This document shows, one piece after another, positions 43,035-53,466 of a stretch of 64,000 nt of DNA (its first letter is position 1; each line of letters starts with the position of its first letter). This stretch comes from Deltaproteobacteria bacterium (GTDB lineage: Bacteria; Desulfobacterota; Desulfobacteria; Desulfobacterales; UBA5852). The stretch is from positions 1 to 64,000 of the forward strand of contig JAHLLS010000021.1 in assembly GCA_020444045.1 (NCBI GenBank). Direction: 5' to 3'. Made by a program: the position numbers and the translations under genes. The notes beneath the pieces were generated by a model. The model was not told the DNA's origin. It worked only from the letters and a program-made list of their open reading frames with translations, and did not search any database.

Positions 43035-43832
43035 GTGGATATTTTGACTCGAATCGTAGCGCGCAAGAAAGAAGAAATCGAAGCGGCCCAACGCCGGGAG
43101 CCACTCGACAGGCTGCGCGAAGCCGCCACGCATCGCCATGATCAGCGCTCCTTTTATGACGCGTTAAAACAGCCTGGACCCAGAGGCGCCAATATCATCG
43201 CCGAAATCAAACGCGCATCGCCCTCCAAGGGACCATTGCGGATCGATTTGGACCCGGCGGATCTGGCCCGGGCCTATGCCGCCGGCGGTGCCGTGGCCCT
43301 TTCGGTGCTGACCGATCGCGATTTCTTTCAGGGCAACCCGGAAGACCTCAGGACCGCCCGGAACGCCGTCCCCTTACCGGTCTTGCGGAAAGACTTCCTC
43401 ATCAACGACTACCAGATCTATGCGTCAAGTGCCATGGGGGCGGATGCCGTGCTTCTGATCTGCCGTATCCTGTCCCGACGGCAACTGACGGATTTGCTTG
43501 CCCTCAGCCGATCATTGGGCATGGATGCCCTGGTTGAAATCCATACAATGGAAGACCTGGAAATGGCGCAAACTTGCGGCGCCCGCCTGATCGGCATCAA
43601 CAACCGGAATTTAGCCACTTTTGAAACGGATATCCGCACCGCCATGGTCATGGCGAAGCAGCTGTCTGCCGGACAAATCCCTGTCGCGGCCAGCGGTATC
43701 GCAGGAATCGAGGACGTGGAAGCCAATCTGGCGCAGGGTGTTTTTAATTTTCTGATCGGCGAAAGCCTGGTTCGGTCGGACAATCCTAGCGCCCGGCTGG
43801 CGTCGTTGCTGCCGCTTCCGCCAGGACCTTGA
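43035..43832 (+). CDS. trpC: Indole-3-glycerol phosphate synthase
   Basis: 265 residues forming a single TIM barrel. Conserved stretches: IIAEIKRASPSKG near 54-66, LSVLTDRDFFQG, PVLRKDFLINDYQIY with the catalytic Lys/Asp, LIGINNRNLATF and VAASGI. It closes the indole ring on the carboxyphenylamino deoxyribulose phosphate made by TrpF. It starts at GTG 43035 with ggagaca upstream. It is not fused to TrpF, which follows after 12 bp. Confidence 0.93.
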   Translation: MDILTRIVARKKEEIEAAQRREPLDRLREAATHRHDQRSFYDALKQPGPRGANIIAEIKRASPSKGPLRIDLDPADLARAYAAGGAVALSVLTDRDFFQGNPEDLRTARNAVPLPVLRKDFLINDYQIYASSAMGADAVLLICRILSRRQLTDLLALSRSLGMDALVEIHTMEDLEMAQTCGARLIGINNRNLATFETDIRTAMVMAKQLSAGQIPVAASGIAGIEDVEANLAQGVFNFLIGESLVRSDNPSARLASLLPLPPGP

Positions 43833-43844
43833 ATTTGAGCGAGA

Positions 43845-44528
43845 ATGCGAACGGTGAATACGATCTTCCCCCTGTTCCCACCCCAGATTAAAATTTGCGG
43901 TCTTACCTCGGCCCGCGAAGCACAAGCCTGCGTTGCTGCCGGGGCCGATGCGATCGGGTTTATTTCCTATCCGAAAAGCCCGCGCCACCTTGAGGACGCG
44001 GCCATCAGGCGCATCACCGCGCACCTGCCGCGCACCGTCTGCCCCGTCGGGGTATTCGTCAATGAGGACTTCGAGCGGATCATGCAAGCCGTCGACATGG
44101 GTGGCCTTAAGGGGGTTCAATTGCACGGCCAGGAGGATCCCGGCCTGGTGGAAGCCCTGACCGCAGAGGGACTGACCGTCATCAAGGCCGTGTTTGTCAA
44201 TGGAAACCCGCCCCTGGAAGCCGCAGCGCGCTACCCCGCCACCGCCTTTCTGGTGGAATGCGCTGGCGGCCCCCTTCCCGGGGGAAATGCCATGGATTGG
44301 AACTGGGCCGATGCACGCCAGCTTCCGGCGGACCGCCCGGTGATCCTGGCCGGTGGATTGAACCCGGACAACATCGCCATTGCCATCGCCGCCGGAGGAC
44401 CCGCTGCGGTGGATGTCAGTTCGGGGGTCGAAATCAGCCCCGGGCGCAAGGATATGGCTAAAGTTGCCGCCTTCTGCCGGGCCGTAGCCGCGTGTGGGGC
44501 AACCACCTGTTTAAAAATCTTCGGTTGA
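43845..44528 (+). CDS. trpF: Phosphoribosylanthranilate isomerase
   Basis: 227 residues, a TIM-barrel enzyme: IKICGLTSAREA near 15-26 with the catalytic Cys, VGVFVNEDFERI, GVQLHGQEDP, LAGGLNPDNI and VDVSSGVEISPGRKD. It isomerises phosphoribosylanthranilate, the third step. Start ATG 43845, a short N-terminal extension compared with most relatives. It is the last gene of the operon; trpB and trpA are not present, so tryptophan synthase is encoded elsewhere. It converges on aat with 19 bp between stops. Confidence 0.9.
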   Translation: MRTVNTIFPLFPPQIKICGLTSAREAQACVAAGADAIGFISYPKSPRHLEDAAIRRITAHLPRTVCPVGVFVNEDFERIMQAVDMGGLKGVQLHGQEDPGLVEALTAEGLTVIKAVFVNGNPPLEAAARYPATAFLVECAGGPLPGGNAMDWNWADARQLPADRPVILAGGLNPDNIAIAIAAGGPAAVDVSSGVEISPGRKDMAKVAAFCRAVAACGATTCLKIFG

Positions 44529-44547
44529 CCGTTGACGCCACGCGAGT

Positions 44548-45279
44548 TCAGCTATCCGCGCCCATCCGGTTCGACACCAGACCGATACCGCCGGCTTCCG
44601 CAAAACGCCACCCACCTTGCCGCGTAGGCTGTTTCAAGGCCAACTGCAGCTCCTGCATGAACTGACTCCGGGGGATTTCCCGGGCGCCGAACTGCATCAG
44701 GTGGTCGGTGGTCACCTGGCAGTCGATTAACGCAAAACCGTCATGCCGCAAGCCGTCCGCCAGGCTGACCAAGGCCACCTTCGAGGCATTGGCGACACGC
44801 GTAAACATGGATTCGCCAAAGAAACAGCCCCCCAAAGAAACGCCATACAACCCACCGGCCAACGCATCGCCCTCCCAGGCTTCCACCGAATGCGCTAAAC
44901 CGGCGGCGTGCAGCCGCTCATAGGCCGAAATCATTTCCGGCACGATCCAGGTCCCGGGGTGGTCTGGCCCGCGGTTTCCGGCGCAGGCCCGTATAACGCG
45001 GCCAAAGGCGGTGTCCATCGTGACGGTAAAGCGGCTGCGGCGCATGAGTTTGCGGAGGGAACGCGAGACATGGACGGCTTCGGGATAGAGCACCAGGCGG
45101 GGGTCCGGTGACCACCAGAGGATCGGATCGTCTTCGGTGTACCAGGGGAAGATTCCCTGGCGATAGGCCTGCACCAGGCGTTCGATGCTGAGGTCCCCAC
45201 CCACGGCCAGGAGGCCTTCTGCGATGGCCATATGGGCCGGTGGAAAGGTAAGTTTGCGGGAGAGTCGAAAAACGGGCAT
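44548..45279 (-). CDS. aat: Leucyl/phenylalanyl-tRNA--protein transferase
   Basis: 243 residues with family stretches GLLAVGGDLSIERLVQAYRQ near 22-41, GIFPWY, ILWWSPDPRLVL, HSVEAWEGDALAGGLYGV and FFGESMFTRVANASK. It attaches Leu or Phe from aminoacyl-tRNA to the N-terminus of proteins beginning with Lys or Arg, making them N-degrons. Its neighbours clpA and clpS, upstream on the same strand, encode the unfoldase and the adaptor that recognise such ends, so the three probably form one functional unit. ATG 45279. Confidence 0.92.
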   Translation of the reverse strand: MPVFRLSRKLTFPPAHMAIAEGLLAVGGDLSIERLVQAYRQGIFPWYTEDDPILWWSPDPRLVLYPEAVHVSRSLRKLMRRSRFTVTMDTAFGRVIRACAGNRGPDHPGTWIVPEMISAYERLHAAGLAHSVEAWEGDALAGGLYGVSLGGCFFGESMFTRVANASKVALVSLADGLRHDGFALIDCQVTTDHLMQFGAREIPRSQFMQELQLALKQPTRQGGWRFAEAGGIGLVSNRMGADS

Positions 45280-45397
45280 AGGCGATCACATCAGCCGCAT
45301 ATCGCTCGTTGAAGGAGGGAGACACGGTGGCGCGTTATCGTGACGACAAAGGCTGACTGATTTTCGACGAACGATAAAAGGCTGCCACCGTTTCGAG

Positions 45398-47638
45398 TCA
45401 TTCCATCTTGAACGTCAACCCCTCATCATTGCGATCCACGAAAACAACCCCACCCTTGACCAGCTTTCCGAAAAGAATTTCATCCGCCAGCCGGTCCTTG
45501 ATTTTTTTCTGGATCACGCGCGCAAGGGGACGAGCGCCGTAATTGGGGTCGTATCCTTCACGGGCCAGCCAATTGCGAGCCGCGTCCGAGATGTTGATGT
45601 AGATTTTTTTGCCGGCCATCTGATCGTTAAGTTCAATGATGAACTTGTCCACGATCTGCTCCATGATCTCAACCGTGAGCGCATGAAAAAGAATGGTGCC
45701 GTCAAGCCGATTGCGAAATTCCGGGCTGAAAAAACGTTCAATCGCTTTTTGCCCCTTGGCTTTGGTATCTTTGGTTTTATCCCCGAAACCAATGGTTTGG
45801 TTGCCCATCTCACGTGTGCCGGCATTGGACGTCATGATGAGGATAACATTGCGGAAATCCGCTTTTTTCCCATTGTTGTCGGTGAGGGTGGCATGATCCA
45901 TCACCTGCAGCAGGATGTTGTAGACATCCGGGTGCGCTTTTTCAATTTCGTCCATCAGGAGGATACTGTGGGGGTGTTTGCGGATGCCGTCGGTCAGCAA
46001 GCCTCCCTGGTCGAATCCAACGTAGCCCGGGGGCGCGCCGATCAACCGTGCAACCGCGTGTTTTTCCATGTACTCGCTCATGTCGAATCGCAGGAATTCG
46101 ACCCCCAAGAGGCGCGACAGTTGCAGGGCCACCTCGGTTTTACCAACCCCGGTGGGTCCCGTGAACAGGAACGACCCCACCGGTTTGCCCGGTGTTCCCA
46201 ATCCAGCCCGCGACCGTTTGATGGAGGTGGCCAATGACGCAATCGCCTCATCCTGTCCGAAGACCACCTCTTTCAAATGCGACGCCAGTTTTTCAAGCTT
46301 CACCTTGTCGGTGGTCGACACGCTCTGGGGCGGTATCTTGGCCATCTTAGCCACGATTTTTTCAATGTCCGCCGGATTGATCTTGGTTCGACGCGAGGAC
46401 CCGGCCAGACGCACGAAGGCCCCGGCCTCATCGATCACGTCGATGGCCTTGTCCGGCAAAAACCGATCGTTGACATATTTGGCCGACAGCTCGGCCGCTG
46501 CTTTGAGCGCCGTATCCGTGTAGCTGATGCCGTGATGGTCTTCATAACGGCTTTTGAGGCCCTTCAATATTTTGACGGTTTGGGGAACCGACGGTTCCGC
46601 AATTTCAATTTTCTCGAACCGTCGCGAAAGGGCGCGATCCTTTTCGAAATGATTTTTGTATTCTTCATAGGTGCTTGACCCGATGCAGCGCAATTCCCCG
46701 GATGTCAGCACCGGCTTCAGAATATTGGAGGCGTCCATGGAGCCCCCACTGGTGGCACCCGCGCCGACGATCGTATGGATTTCATCGATGAACAAAACCG
46801 CGTCGGGCCGTTTTTTGAGTTCGTTGATGACCCCTTTGAGACGCTTTTCGAAATCCCCTCGATATTTGGTCCCCGCTAACAGCCCTCCCAGGTCAAGGGC
46901 ATAGATCCGCACATCACGCAGCAGGTCGGGCACCTCACCCGCCTGGATCCGCTGGGCCAGCCCCTCGGCAATGGCGGTTTTACCCACACCGGGATCACCA
47001 ACGAAGACCGGATTGTTCTTGCGGCGGCGGCAGAGAACCTGCAGCGTCCGCTCCAGTTCGGGTTCCCGGCCAATGAGGGGATCCAGCCGCCCCTCGGCGG
47101 CTTTTTCCACCAGATCGACCGTATAGGCTTCGAGTGGATTTTGAGATTCTTTCTTTTCTTTGCCGTCGGCGCCTTTATGGGGGTCACCCAGACCGGGCTG
47201 CAGGGGATCCACTTCAGCATCGTGGGAGATATAGCTCAGGACGTCAATCCGCGTGAGCCCCTGCGACGATAAAAAGTATTCGGCAAAAGAGTCTTTTTCA
47301 AGAAAGATGGACGCCAGGATGTCACTGACATTGACCTCTGACTTTTCCGCCGATCGCGCGTGGTTGACGGCACGTTGAATAACGCGCTGGAACCCCAGCG
47401 TCTGCTGAAGAACGTACTCCTGGCCTTCCGGAATACTTTCCACCCGCTCTTCGAAATACTTTTCAAGCTCGCGTTTGAGTTCCTGGACAACACCGCCGCA
47501 GCTTTCAATGATTTCTATCCCGGTGTGGTCGAAGAGGATCGCAAACAGGATATGTTCGGTACTGACATATTCATGTCGGCGTTTTTTGGCTTCCTTGACA
47601 GCCAATCCGAGTGTCGCACTGAGTTCCTTGCTGATCAT
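45398..47638 (-). CDS. clpA: ATP-dependent Clp protease ATP-binding subunit ClpA
   Basis: 746 residues. N-terminal Clp_N repeat domain (1-140), first AAA module (Walker A GDPGVGKT near 215-222, Walker B FIDEIHT), second module (Walker A GPTGVGKT near 495-502, [14 protein letters not shown]), and a ClpP-docking IGF loop (NQTIGFGDK, near 618-626). No long middle domain, so ClpA rather than ClpB or ClpC. It unfolds substrates and feeds them to ClpP. ClpP is not in this window. Begins 3 bp after clpS, so the two are cotranscribed. Confidence 0.93.
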   Translation of the reverse strand: MISKELSATLGLAVKEAKKRRHEYVSTEHILFAILFDHTGIEIIESCGGVVQELKRELEKYFEERVESIPEGQEYVLQQTLGFQRVIQRAVNHARSAEKSEVNVSDILASIFLEKDSFAEYFLSSQGLTRIDVLSYISHDAEVDPLQPGLGDPHKGADGKEKKESQNPLEAYTVDLVEKAAEGRLDPLIGREPELERTLQVLCRRRKNNPVFVGDPGVGKTAIAEGLAQRIQAGEVPDLLRDVRIYALDLGGLLAGTKYRGDFEKRLKGVINELKKRPDAVLFIDEIHTIVGAGATSGGSMDASNILKPVLTSGELRCIGSSTYEEYKNHFEKDRALSRRFEKIEIAEPSVPQTVKILKGLKSRYEDHHGISYTDTALKAAAELSAKYVNDRFLPDKAIDVIDEAGAFVRLAGSSRRTKINPADIEKIVAKMAKIPPQSVSTTDKVKLEKLASHLKEVVFGQDEAIASLATSIKRSRAGLGTPGKPVGSFLFTGPTGVGKTEVALQLSRLLGVEFLRFDMSEYMEKHAVARLIGAPPGYVGFDQGGLLTDGIRKHPHSILLMDEIEKAHPDVYNILLQVMDHATLTDNNGKKADFRNVILIMTSNAGTREMGNQTIGFGDKTKDTKAKGQKAIERFFSPEFRNRLDGTILFHALTVEIMEQIVDKFIIELNDQMAGKKIYINISDAARNWLAREGYDPNYGARPLARVIQKKIKDRLADEILFGKLVKGGVVFVDRNDEGLTFKME

Positions 47639-47641
47639 GGT

Positions 47642-47956
47642 TTATTCCTTTTCCATGGTGCATTTTAACGGGAACCCATTCTCACGGGCCAGAGTGTGAA
47701 CCGTATGAACCTTGCTTTCGGCCACTTCAAATGTATAGATGCCGCAAAGACCGGAGCCCTCATTGTGCACATGCAGCATGATCCGCGCTGCTTCATCGTA
47801 ATGCTTGTGGAATACCTTTACCAGTATTTCCACGACGAATTCCATGGTCGTGTAGTCGTCATTGAGCAGCATCACCCGAAACATGGACGGTTCGCGCACT
47901 TCAGTGGCATTCTTTGGAAATAATGCAATATCGGAATCGGAATGGCCCTGACTCAT
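47642..47956 (-). CDS. clpS: ClpS adaptor
   Basis: 104 residues. Family sequence FRVMLLNDDYTTMEFVVEIL near 27-46, then AARIMLHVHNEGSGLCGIYTFEVAE and ARENGFPLKCTMEKE at the end, matching the N-degron adaptor. It binds proteins with Leu, Phe, Tyr or Trp N-termini and delivers them to ClpA. ATG 47956 is preceded by tggaggtaa. The first 20 residues are the flexible tail needed for handover. First gene of a clpS-clpA unit, with aat 118 bp further. Confidence 0.93.
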   Translation of the reverse strand: MSQGHSDSDIALFPKNATEVREPSMFRVMLLNDDYTTMEFVVEILVKVFHKHYDEAARIMLHVHNEGSGLCGIYTFEVAESKVHTVHTLARENGFPLKCTMEKE

Positions 47957-48212
47957 ATATGTCGATTACCTCCAGAATGATTGCCCGACATCATAAACCC
48001 GCAGGTGGGAATTGAATAAGACGTTTCAATGATAAGCATCACTCACCGCCGTTGTAAAGGTCTATGACCGCATGTAATGGCGTAAAACAATGCGAGGCCC
48101 CGATCGCTGGCGGAAGGCGGTATCCTCACCCTTCAAAGCAGGCGGGGCGTCAGGGAATCGTTCAGCGGTGAATGTATGATGTCATGAGATGATCCGCCGC
48201 GGGACCGCGCTG

Positions 48213-50744
48213 CTACCGGCCGCAGCATTGCTTGTACTTTTTGCCGCTGCCGCAGGGACAGGGGGCATTGCGGCCAATCTTTTTCTGGGGATTGCGCACG
48301 GGTTTCTTTTTGGGCGGCGGGCCGTCGCCACCACTGGAAAACACCATTTTCTGTTCCTGGGACTGACGCAACTGCTCAACCGGCTCCGACTCAGCCAGTT
48401 GCACCCGGTAAAGGATGCCCACGGTCTCTTCCTTGATGCGCGCAATCATATCCTGAAACATCTCAAACCCCTCCTTCTTGTAAACGATGAGGGGGTTCTG
48501 TTGGGCATAGCCACGCAGGCCGATGCCCTCTTTGAGATGATCCATGCTGAGCAAATGGTCCTTCCACAGGCTGTCCACGGTCATCAGCATGATATGGCGC
48601 TCAAGGGACCGCATATTATCCGCACCGATGTCGTCTTCCCGCTCCTGGTAGATCTTGAGGGCCGCATCTTCGATGTATTGGGCCAGGCCCTCCGCCGTCA
48701 GACCATCCAAGGTGTCGGCGTCGGGCGAATCGATACGGAAATTGAACTGTTTCAGAACGGCTTCGTTCAAACGCGACCAATCCCACTCTTCAGGGTGCTG
48801 CTGACTGTTGGCGATACCCATCGCCATATTGTGTGCCATTTCGCCGATAATCGTTTCAATGGACGGTCTCAAATTTTCACCGGTCAGCGTCTCGCGTCGC
48901 TGCTGGTAGATGACTTCCCGCTGCTGGTTCATGACATCGTCATATTCCAGCAGCTGCTTGCGAATTTCAAAGTTATGCCCTTCCACCTTGGATTGCGCAT
49001 TTTCAATCGCACGGGTGATAAGGGCGTTTTCAATGGGCTCGCCCTCCTCCATGCCCAGCTTGTTCATGATCCCGGAAATGCGCTCCCCCCCGAAAATGCG
49101 CAGCAGATCATCCTCCAGCGCCAGGTAGAATCGACTGGAACCGGGATCGCCCTGGCGCCCGGCACGCCCGCGCAACTGGTTGTCGATCCGCCGGCTTTCA
49201 TGACGCTCGGTACCCAGAATATGCAACCCGCCAAGGTCGGTGACCCCCTCCCCCAGCACGATGTCCGTACCACGGCCAGCCATGTTGGTGGATATCGTGA
49301 CCGCCCCTTTCTGACCGGCCTGGGCAATGATCTCGGCTTCACCTTCATGATTCTTGGCGTTCAATACGGTATGAGGAATACCCCGTTTTTTCAGCTTCTT
49401 ACTGAAACTCTCGGACACATCGATAGAGATGGTCCCCACCAGCACCGGTTGTCCCGCTTCATGGCATTCGACAATCTCTTCCAAGGCGGCATCGAATTTT
49501 TCCTTGCGCGTTTGGTAGATAACGTCGGAAAAATCGGTGCGACGCATCGGTTTATTCGTCGGGATGACCACCACGTCCAGATCGTATGTTTTCTTGAACT
49601 CGGCCGCCTCGGTATCGGCCGTACCGGTCATGCCCGCCAGCTTTTCATACATCCGGAAATAGTTCTGGAAGGTAATGGACGCCAGGGTCTGGTTTTCATT
49701 CTCGATCTTGACGTTCTCCTTGGCCTCCAGCGCCTGGTGCAGGCCTTCGCTGTAGCGTCGCCCGGGCATCAGGCGTCCGGTGAATTCATCCACGATGATG
49801 ACTTCCCCGTTCTTAACGATATAATCCACGTCCCGTTTGAAGAGGGAATGGGCCTTCAAGGCCTGCTGAACGTGGTGGAGGAGATCGATATTTTTGGGGT
49901 CATAGAGGTTTTCGACCTTGAGCAGGCTTTCGGCATGGGCGACACCCTCTTCCGTCAAAGTGACACTGCGCGCCTTCTCATCAATGATATAGTCCGCCTC
50001 TTTTTTCAGGCCAGGGATGACACCGTTTACGTGATAATAAAGCTGGGTGGATTTCTCGGCCGGTCCCGAAATGATCAGAGGTGTGCGCGCCTCATCGATC
50101 AGGATGCTGTCCACCTCATCCACGATGGCAAAATGGAGTTCTCTTTGAACAAGACCATCCCGCTGGAATTTCATATTGTCGCGCAGATAATCGAACCCGA
50201 ATTCGTTGTTGGTCCCGTAAGTGATGTCGGCACCGTAAGCCGCCTGCCGCTCGGCATCGGTCAACCCATGGACGATGCAACCCACGTGAAGGCCTAAAAA
50301 ACGGTAAATCTGTCCCATCCACTCCGCATCACGGCTGGCCAGGTAATCGTTCACCGTAATGACATGGACACCGCGCCCGCTGAGGGCATTCAGGTAAGCC
50401 GGCAATGTCGCCACCAGGGTCTTGCCCTCACCGGTTTTCATTTCGGATATCTTGCCGTCATGCAGCACCATCCCGCCGATCAACTGACAATCGAAATGCC
50501 GCATGCCCAGCGTACGAATGGACGCTTCCCGGACCAGTGCGAAAGCTTCCGGCAGCAAGTCGTCCAAGGGCGAACCGTTGGATAGGCGTGTCTTCAAATC
50601 ACCCGTCTTGGCCCTTAGCGCATCGTCATCAAGTGATTTGAGTCCGGCTTCGAGCGTATTGATTTGATCCACAAACGGGGTCAGCTTTTTGAGGACCCGT
50701 TCGTTTTGGCTTCCGAATATTTTGGTCAAGAATTGTCCCAGCAT
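48213..50744 (-). CDS. secA: Preprotein translocase ATPase SecA
   Basis: 843 residues. Walker [10 protein letters not shown] near 99-107, [44 protein letters not shown], and a C-terminal zinc site [17 protein letters not shown] that binds SecB or the ribosome. All domains of a full-length SecA are present. It drives protein export through SecYEG. ATG 50744. It is flanked by 256 bp of featureless DNA downstream and 365 bp upstream, and is likely its own transcription unit. Confidence 0.95.
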   Translation of the reverse strand: MLGQFLTKIFGSQNERVLKKLTPFVDQINTLEAGLKSLDDDALRAKTGDLKTRLSNGSPLDDLLPEAFALVREASIRTLGMRHFDCQLIGGMVLHDGKISEMKTGEGKTLVATLPAYLNALSGRGVHVITVNDYLASRDAEWMGQIYRFLGLHVGCIVHGLTDAERQAAYGADITYGTNNEFGFDYLRDNMKFQRDGLVQRELHFAIVDEVDSILIDEARTPLIISGPAEKSTQLYYHVNGVIPGLKKEADYIIDEKARSVTLTEEGVAHAESLLKVENLYDPKNIDLLHHVQQALKAHSLFKRDVDYIVKNGEVIIVDEFTGRLMPGRRYSEGLHQALEAKENVKIENENQTLASITFQNYFRMYEKLAGMTGTADTEAAEFKKTYDLDVVVIPTNKPMRRTDFSDVIYQTRKEKFDAALEEIVECHEAGQPVLVGTISIDVSESFSKKLKKRGIPHTVLNAKNHEGEAEIIAQAGQKGAVTISTNMAGRGTDIVLGEGVTDLGGLHILGTERHESRRIDNQLRGRAGRQGDPGSSRFYLALEDDLLRIFGGERISGIMNKLGMEEGEPIENALITRAIENAQSKVEGHNFEIRKQLLEYDDVMNQQREVIYQQRRETLTGENLRPSIETIIGEMAHNMAMGIANSQQHPEEWDWSRLNEAVLKQFNFRIDSPDADTLDGLTAEGLAQYIEDAALKIYQEREDDIGADNMRSLERHIMLMTVDSLWKDHLLSMDHLKEGIGLRGYAQQNPLIVYKKEGFEMFQDMIARIKEETVGILYRVQLAESEPVEQLRQSQEQKMVFSSGGDGPPPKKKPVRNPQKKIGRNAPCPCGSGKKYKQCCGR

Positions 50745-51109
50745 GTGAAAGAAAAATTCCTTTCTGATCAGGCATAACGGTTGGTAATGATGATTCCCTT
50801 ACTCTGCCCCTATGGGGATGTCAACTCGCTGGAAGGGGCATGTCCATCGGCATCAGTTGAGGTCAGCAGCTGCCGCTGTCCAAAAGGCCTCGTCAACGGG
50901 CTTGCCATCTGCATTCGTTGTCACGGCCAGCGATATAACTGAGGCAAAAATGGAAACAGAAACAGCGACGGGAAGACGGGAAGCATCGTGTGATGGATTC
51001 CTCTGGTTCGTTGGGGATGATACCAGAGCCGTGGAAAAATAGACGGGGCATTTCCTCAGCCGCAGGGTTTTCCCCGGCATGGGCAATGCCCCGTTAGATG
51101 CGTTAGCTT
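50745..51109. other. secA upstream region with an M23-gene terminator
   Basis: No convincing gene. Frames on both strands at about 50812-51086 are open but I see no ribosome site or family. The only supported element is the terminator at 51034-51094; the secA promoter must also lie here but no clear boxes stand out. Confidence 0.4.
51034..51094 (-). terminator. Intrinsic terminator of the M23 peptidase gene
   Basis: Perfect 10-bp inverted repeat acggggcatt (51043-51052) and aatgccccgt (51085-51094), with a T run on the minus strand (aaaaat at 51035-51040 on plus), just after the peptidase stop. The loop is long (32 bases) and contains smaller GC pairings. Confidence 0.6.
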
Positions 51110-52036
51110 CTAATTCAGGATATACTTTTCGGGGTTCACGGGCACGCTGTTTAATCGCACTTCATAGTGAACATGCGGACCGGTGCTGCGTCCGGTGCTG
51201 CCCATCTTGGCAATGACGTCACCCCGTTTGACTTTCGATCCTTTTTTTACATCCATTGTCTTGAGATGGCCATAGCGCGTCACGAGGCCATAACCGTGAT
51301 CGATGATAACCAGATTGCCATAGAGCCCCTTTTTGCCGGCAAAGGTCACAACACCGTTGGCTGGTGCAATAATGGGACTTCCTTCGCGATTGGCAATATC
51401 GTATGCCGCATGGAGTTCCCGTCGACCGGTGAACGGTGAAATACGATAACCGAAGCGGGACGAAATCCAGCCCTTGGCAGGCCGGATCGAAGGTGTGCAG
51501 GCCAACAAATTCTTTTTCTCTTCCAGTTGGTCCAGCAGGGAGGTAAAGTCCTGTTCCTGGCTGAAAGAAGCACTTTCAAGCTGTTCCACCTGATCGTGCA
51601 TGGAGCGAATCAACCCGGATTGGTCACGCCGCAAGGATGCGCTCGTGTCCAAATCATCCGGCGTGGCCCCGCCGACACCGAACAAATTGTCCTGTTCGGC
51701 CGGTTTTTCCAGATTCGCTATGACCCGTATCTTTTTTTCAAATGTATCCAGGGCAACCAGATTTTGCTTGAGTTGATTAATCTCATTCGCAAAACACTCG
51801 ATCTGACGCTTATGGTGACCAATTTCCGCATCGCGGGCAGCCACTTGATTGCTGAGCTGGGCCACTTGGGCGGCGGCCTGCTTCAGATTCAGATAATCTT
51901 GAATCAGCAGCCCCATCCCAGCGAAAAATACCACGCTGAGCAAAGCACCCGCCGCCAATGCCAGTTTGGAATAAGAAAACTGGCGGATGCGCGAACCATT
52001 ACCACTTAGCAAAATAAATGTCATTTTGTTTCGCAT
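51110..52036 (-). CDS. Membrane-anchored M23-family peptidoglycan endopeptidase
   Basis: 308 residues. A membrane helix at about 24-46 (LALAAGALLSVVFFAGMGLLI) is followed by a periplasmic coiled coil (about 50-110 and 140-180), then the M23/LytM domain near 190-308: GWISSRFGYRISPFTGRRELHAAYD (zinc His and Asp), RYGHLKTM, and GPHVHYEV. All the zinc and catalytic residues appear intact, so it should cut cell-wall cross-links. A c-di-GMP-I riboswitch and terminator lie in its leader at 52241-52386, so its synthesis responds to c-di-GMP. I take ATG 52036 because it gives a normal anchor; an upstream start at 52111 adds 25 poor residues. Confidence 0.85.
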   Translation of the reverse strand: MRNKMTFILLSGNGSRIRQFSYSKLALAAGALLSVVFFAGMGLLIQDYLNLKQAAAQVAQLSNQVAARDAEIGHHKRQIECFANEINQLKQNLVALDTFEKKIRVIANLEKPAEQDNLFGVGGATPDDLDTSASLRRDQSGLIRSMHDQVEQLESASFSQEQDFTSLLDQLEEKKNLLACTPSIRPAKGWISSRFGYRISPFTGRRELHAAYDIANREGSPIIAPANGVVTFAGKKGLYGNLVIIDHGYGLVTRYGHLKTMDVKKGSKVKRGDVIAKMGSTGRSTGPHVHYEVRLNSVPVNPEKYILN

Positions 52037-52240
52037 GATCAACCTGCCGCATTCCCTTGGATTAGCCCGATCGACATTCCGCCATCTCGGTGGCGGGCCA
52101 CATGCCCTCAAAAAGCCGGACGCAATCGGGTATTTCTATTAATTTAAGGACGATACCATGGGGTACCCCGGCTGTCAATGTATCCCCGTGGTCGCCGTCA
52201 GGGCAACCCTGCCAAGCCAACCGGTGTCCACCTGCTCGTC

Positions 52241-52283
52241 GATATAAGAAACGCCCTCGGGTTAGTTTCTTCCCGAAGGCGTT
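52241..52283 (-). terminator. Riboswitch expression-platform terminator
   Basis: Read on the minus strand: aacgccttcggg, a 10-base loop, cccgagggcgtt (one mismatch), then tcttat. The left arm's ccttcgg also pairs with ccgaagg at the end of the aptamer (52294-52300 on plus), so terminator and antiterminator exclude each other. Confidence 0.85.
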
Positions 52284-52289
52284 GTGAAT

Positions 52290-52386
52290 TTAACCTTCGG
52301 CGACCCGGCTGTCCTGGCCTTTCAGCTTTAGACCCGTGGTTATGCGTCCCCGCTTTTCAGCGGGTTTGCCTTTTCGTGGTTACACG
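52290..52386 (-). ncRNA. c-di-GMP-I (GEMM-I) riboswitch aptamer
   Basis: Read on the minus strand, the aptamer has the GEMM-I landmarks in order: ggcaaacc, a P1b stem capped by a GAAA tetraloop (cgctgaaaagcg), ggggacgca, accacggg with tctaaa (the tetraloop receptor side), then a second stem and agccgggtcgccg. This matches the Vibrio Vc2 class. It lies 255-350 nt before the ATG of the M23 peptidase gene, with a terminator between. Ligand binding should fix the 3-prime strand in P1 and leave the terminator free, i.e. an off switch; this polarity is inferred from pairing only. Confidence 0.9.
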
Positions 52387-52451
52387 TCAATGGCGACGGT
52401 TCATTCTCTATCGGACCTGAAAATCGTCTATAGATTCCGATAATGATGATA

Positions 52452-53360
52452 TTACATCAATCCTAACTTGAATTTCAAGCTTTTTAATGTATTTTTCATC
52501 AGCATGGTGATGGTCATGGGGCCAACCCCTCCTGGAACCGGGGTAATCGAGCCCGCAATTTCCTTGGCGGCATCAAAATCCACATCGCCTTTCAGGACCG
52601 CTATTTTCTTACCGGTCTTTTCGCTGATCTTTTCCCCCACGCGGTTGACGCCTACATCGATGACACAAGCGCCCGGCTTGATCCATTCCGGCTTGACCAA
52701 TCCCGGCACCCCCGCCGCTACGATAAGTATATCGGCACGCTGGCAGTGCGCCTTTAGGTCTTTTGTACCGGTATGAACGATGGTCACGGTGGAATTGGCT
52801 CCCGGTCCCTTCTGCAGCATCATATTCGCAATGGGTTTTCCCACGATATTGGAACGACCGACCACGACCACCTCGGCACCCTTGGTTTCAACGCCGGCCC
52901 GCACGATCATTTCCTGAATACCGGCCGGTGTACAGGGCGGAAATTTCACTTCATTGCCGCCGATCATCAACCGTCCGACGTTGACCGGGTGGAATCCATC
53001 CACATCCTTGTCCGGATCGATGGCATTCAGCACTTTTTTTTCATCGACATGTTTGGGCAGGGGTAATTGCACCAGAATACCGTTGATGGAATCGTCTTTG
53101 TTGTATTTATCGATCAAAGCCAGGAGATCTTCCTCGGAGATATCCACCGGTTGCGTATCCTGTATTTCGGTAAAACCGACCCTGTGCGCCGTTTTGATCT
53201 TGAGTGTAACGTAGGAGATGGATGCCGGATTCTCTCCCACGAGAATCGTCACCAGTCCGGGCACCACACCATGTTTTTCCTTAATTTCAGCTACCTCTGC
53301 TGTAATTTCCTCGAGAATTTCCTCGCGGATATCGGTTCCCTTGATCAGCTTGGCGGTCAT
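52452..53360 (-). CDS. folD: Bifunctional methylenetetrahydrofolate dehydrogenase/cyclohydrolase
   Basis: 302 residues. FolD stretches: PASISYVTLKIKTAHRVG near 45-62 with the catalytic Tyr and Lys (YVTLK), GILVQLPLPKHVD, DKDVDGFHPVN, PCTPAGIQEMI, VVGRSNIVGKPIANMML and PVPGGVGPMTITML. It interconverts methylene-, methenyl- and formyl-tetrahydrofolate. In an acetate-oxidising sulfate reducer it may also serve the methyl branch of the Wood-Ljungdahl route (inference). ATG 53360 has ggagacc ahead of it. The promoter at 53438-53466 drives it. Confidence 0.93.
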   Translation of the reverse strand: MTAKLIKGTDIREEILEEITAEVAEIKEKHGVVPGLVTILVGENPASISYVTLKIKTAHRVGFTEIQDTQPVDISEEDLLALIDKYNKDDSINGILVQLPLPKHVDEKKVLNAIDPDKDVDGFHPVNVGRLMIGGNEVKFPPCTPAGIQEMIVRAGVETKGAEVVVVGRSNIVGKPIANMMLQKGPGANSTVTIVHTGTKDLKAHCQRADILIVAAGVPGLVKPEWIKPGACVIDVGVNRVGEKISEKTGKKIAVLKGDVDFDAAKEIAGSITPVPGGVGPMTITMLMKNTLKSLKFKLGLM

Positions 53361-53437
53361 GTTCGGTCTCCTTTCACCATGTGGATCGTAAATTTGAGAT
53401 ACCCTGCCGGGTAAGTTAGGACGGCTAACGATTTCAG

Positions 53438-53466
53438 TGTCTATTCAATCTACAAGATTTTGTCAA
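53438..53466 (-). promoter_or_regulatory. Sigma-70-type promoter for folD
   Basis: On the minus strand TTGACA (53461-53466), 17-bp spacer, TAGACA (53438-53443). It gives a leader of about 70 nt to folD. Confidence 0.6.

Noticed and set aside
48189..50297. A 702-codon open frame antisense to secA
   Set aside because: Shadow of a highly conserved gene; no protein-family features.
50812..51086. Open frames on both strands upstream of secA
   Set aside because: No ribosome site, family signature or conserved-looking core; left as intergenic.
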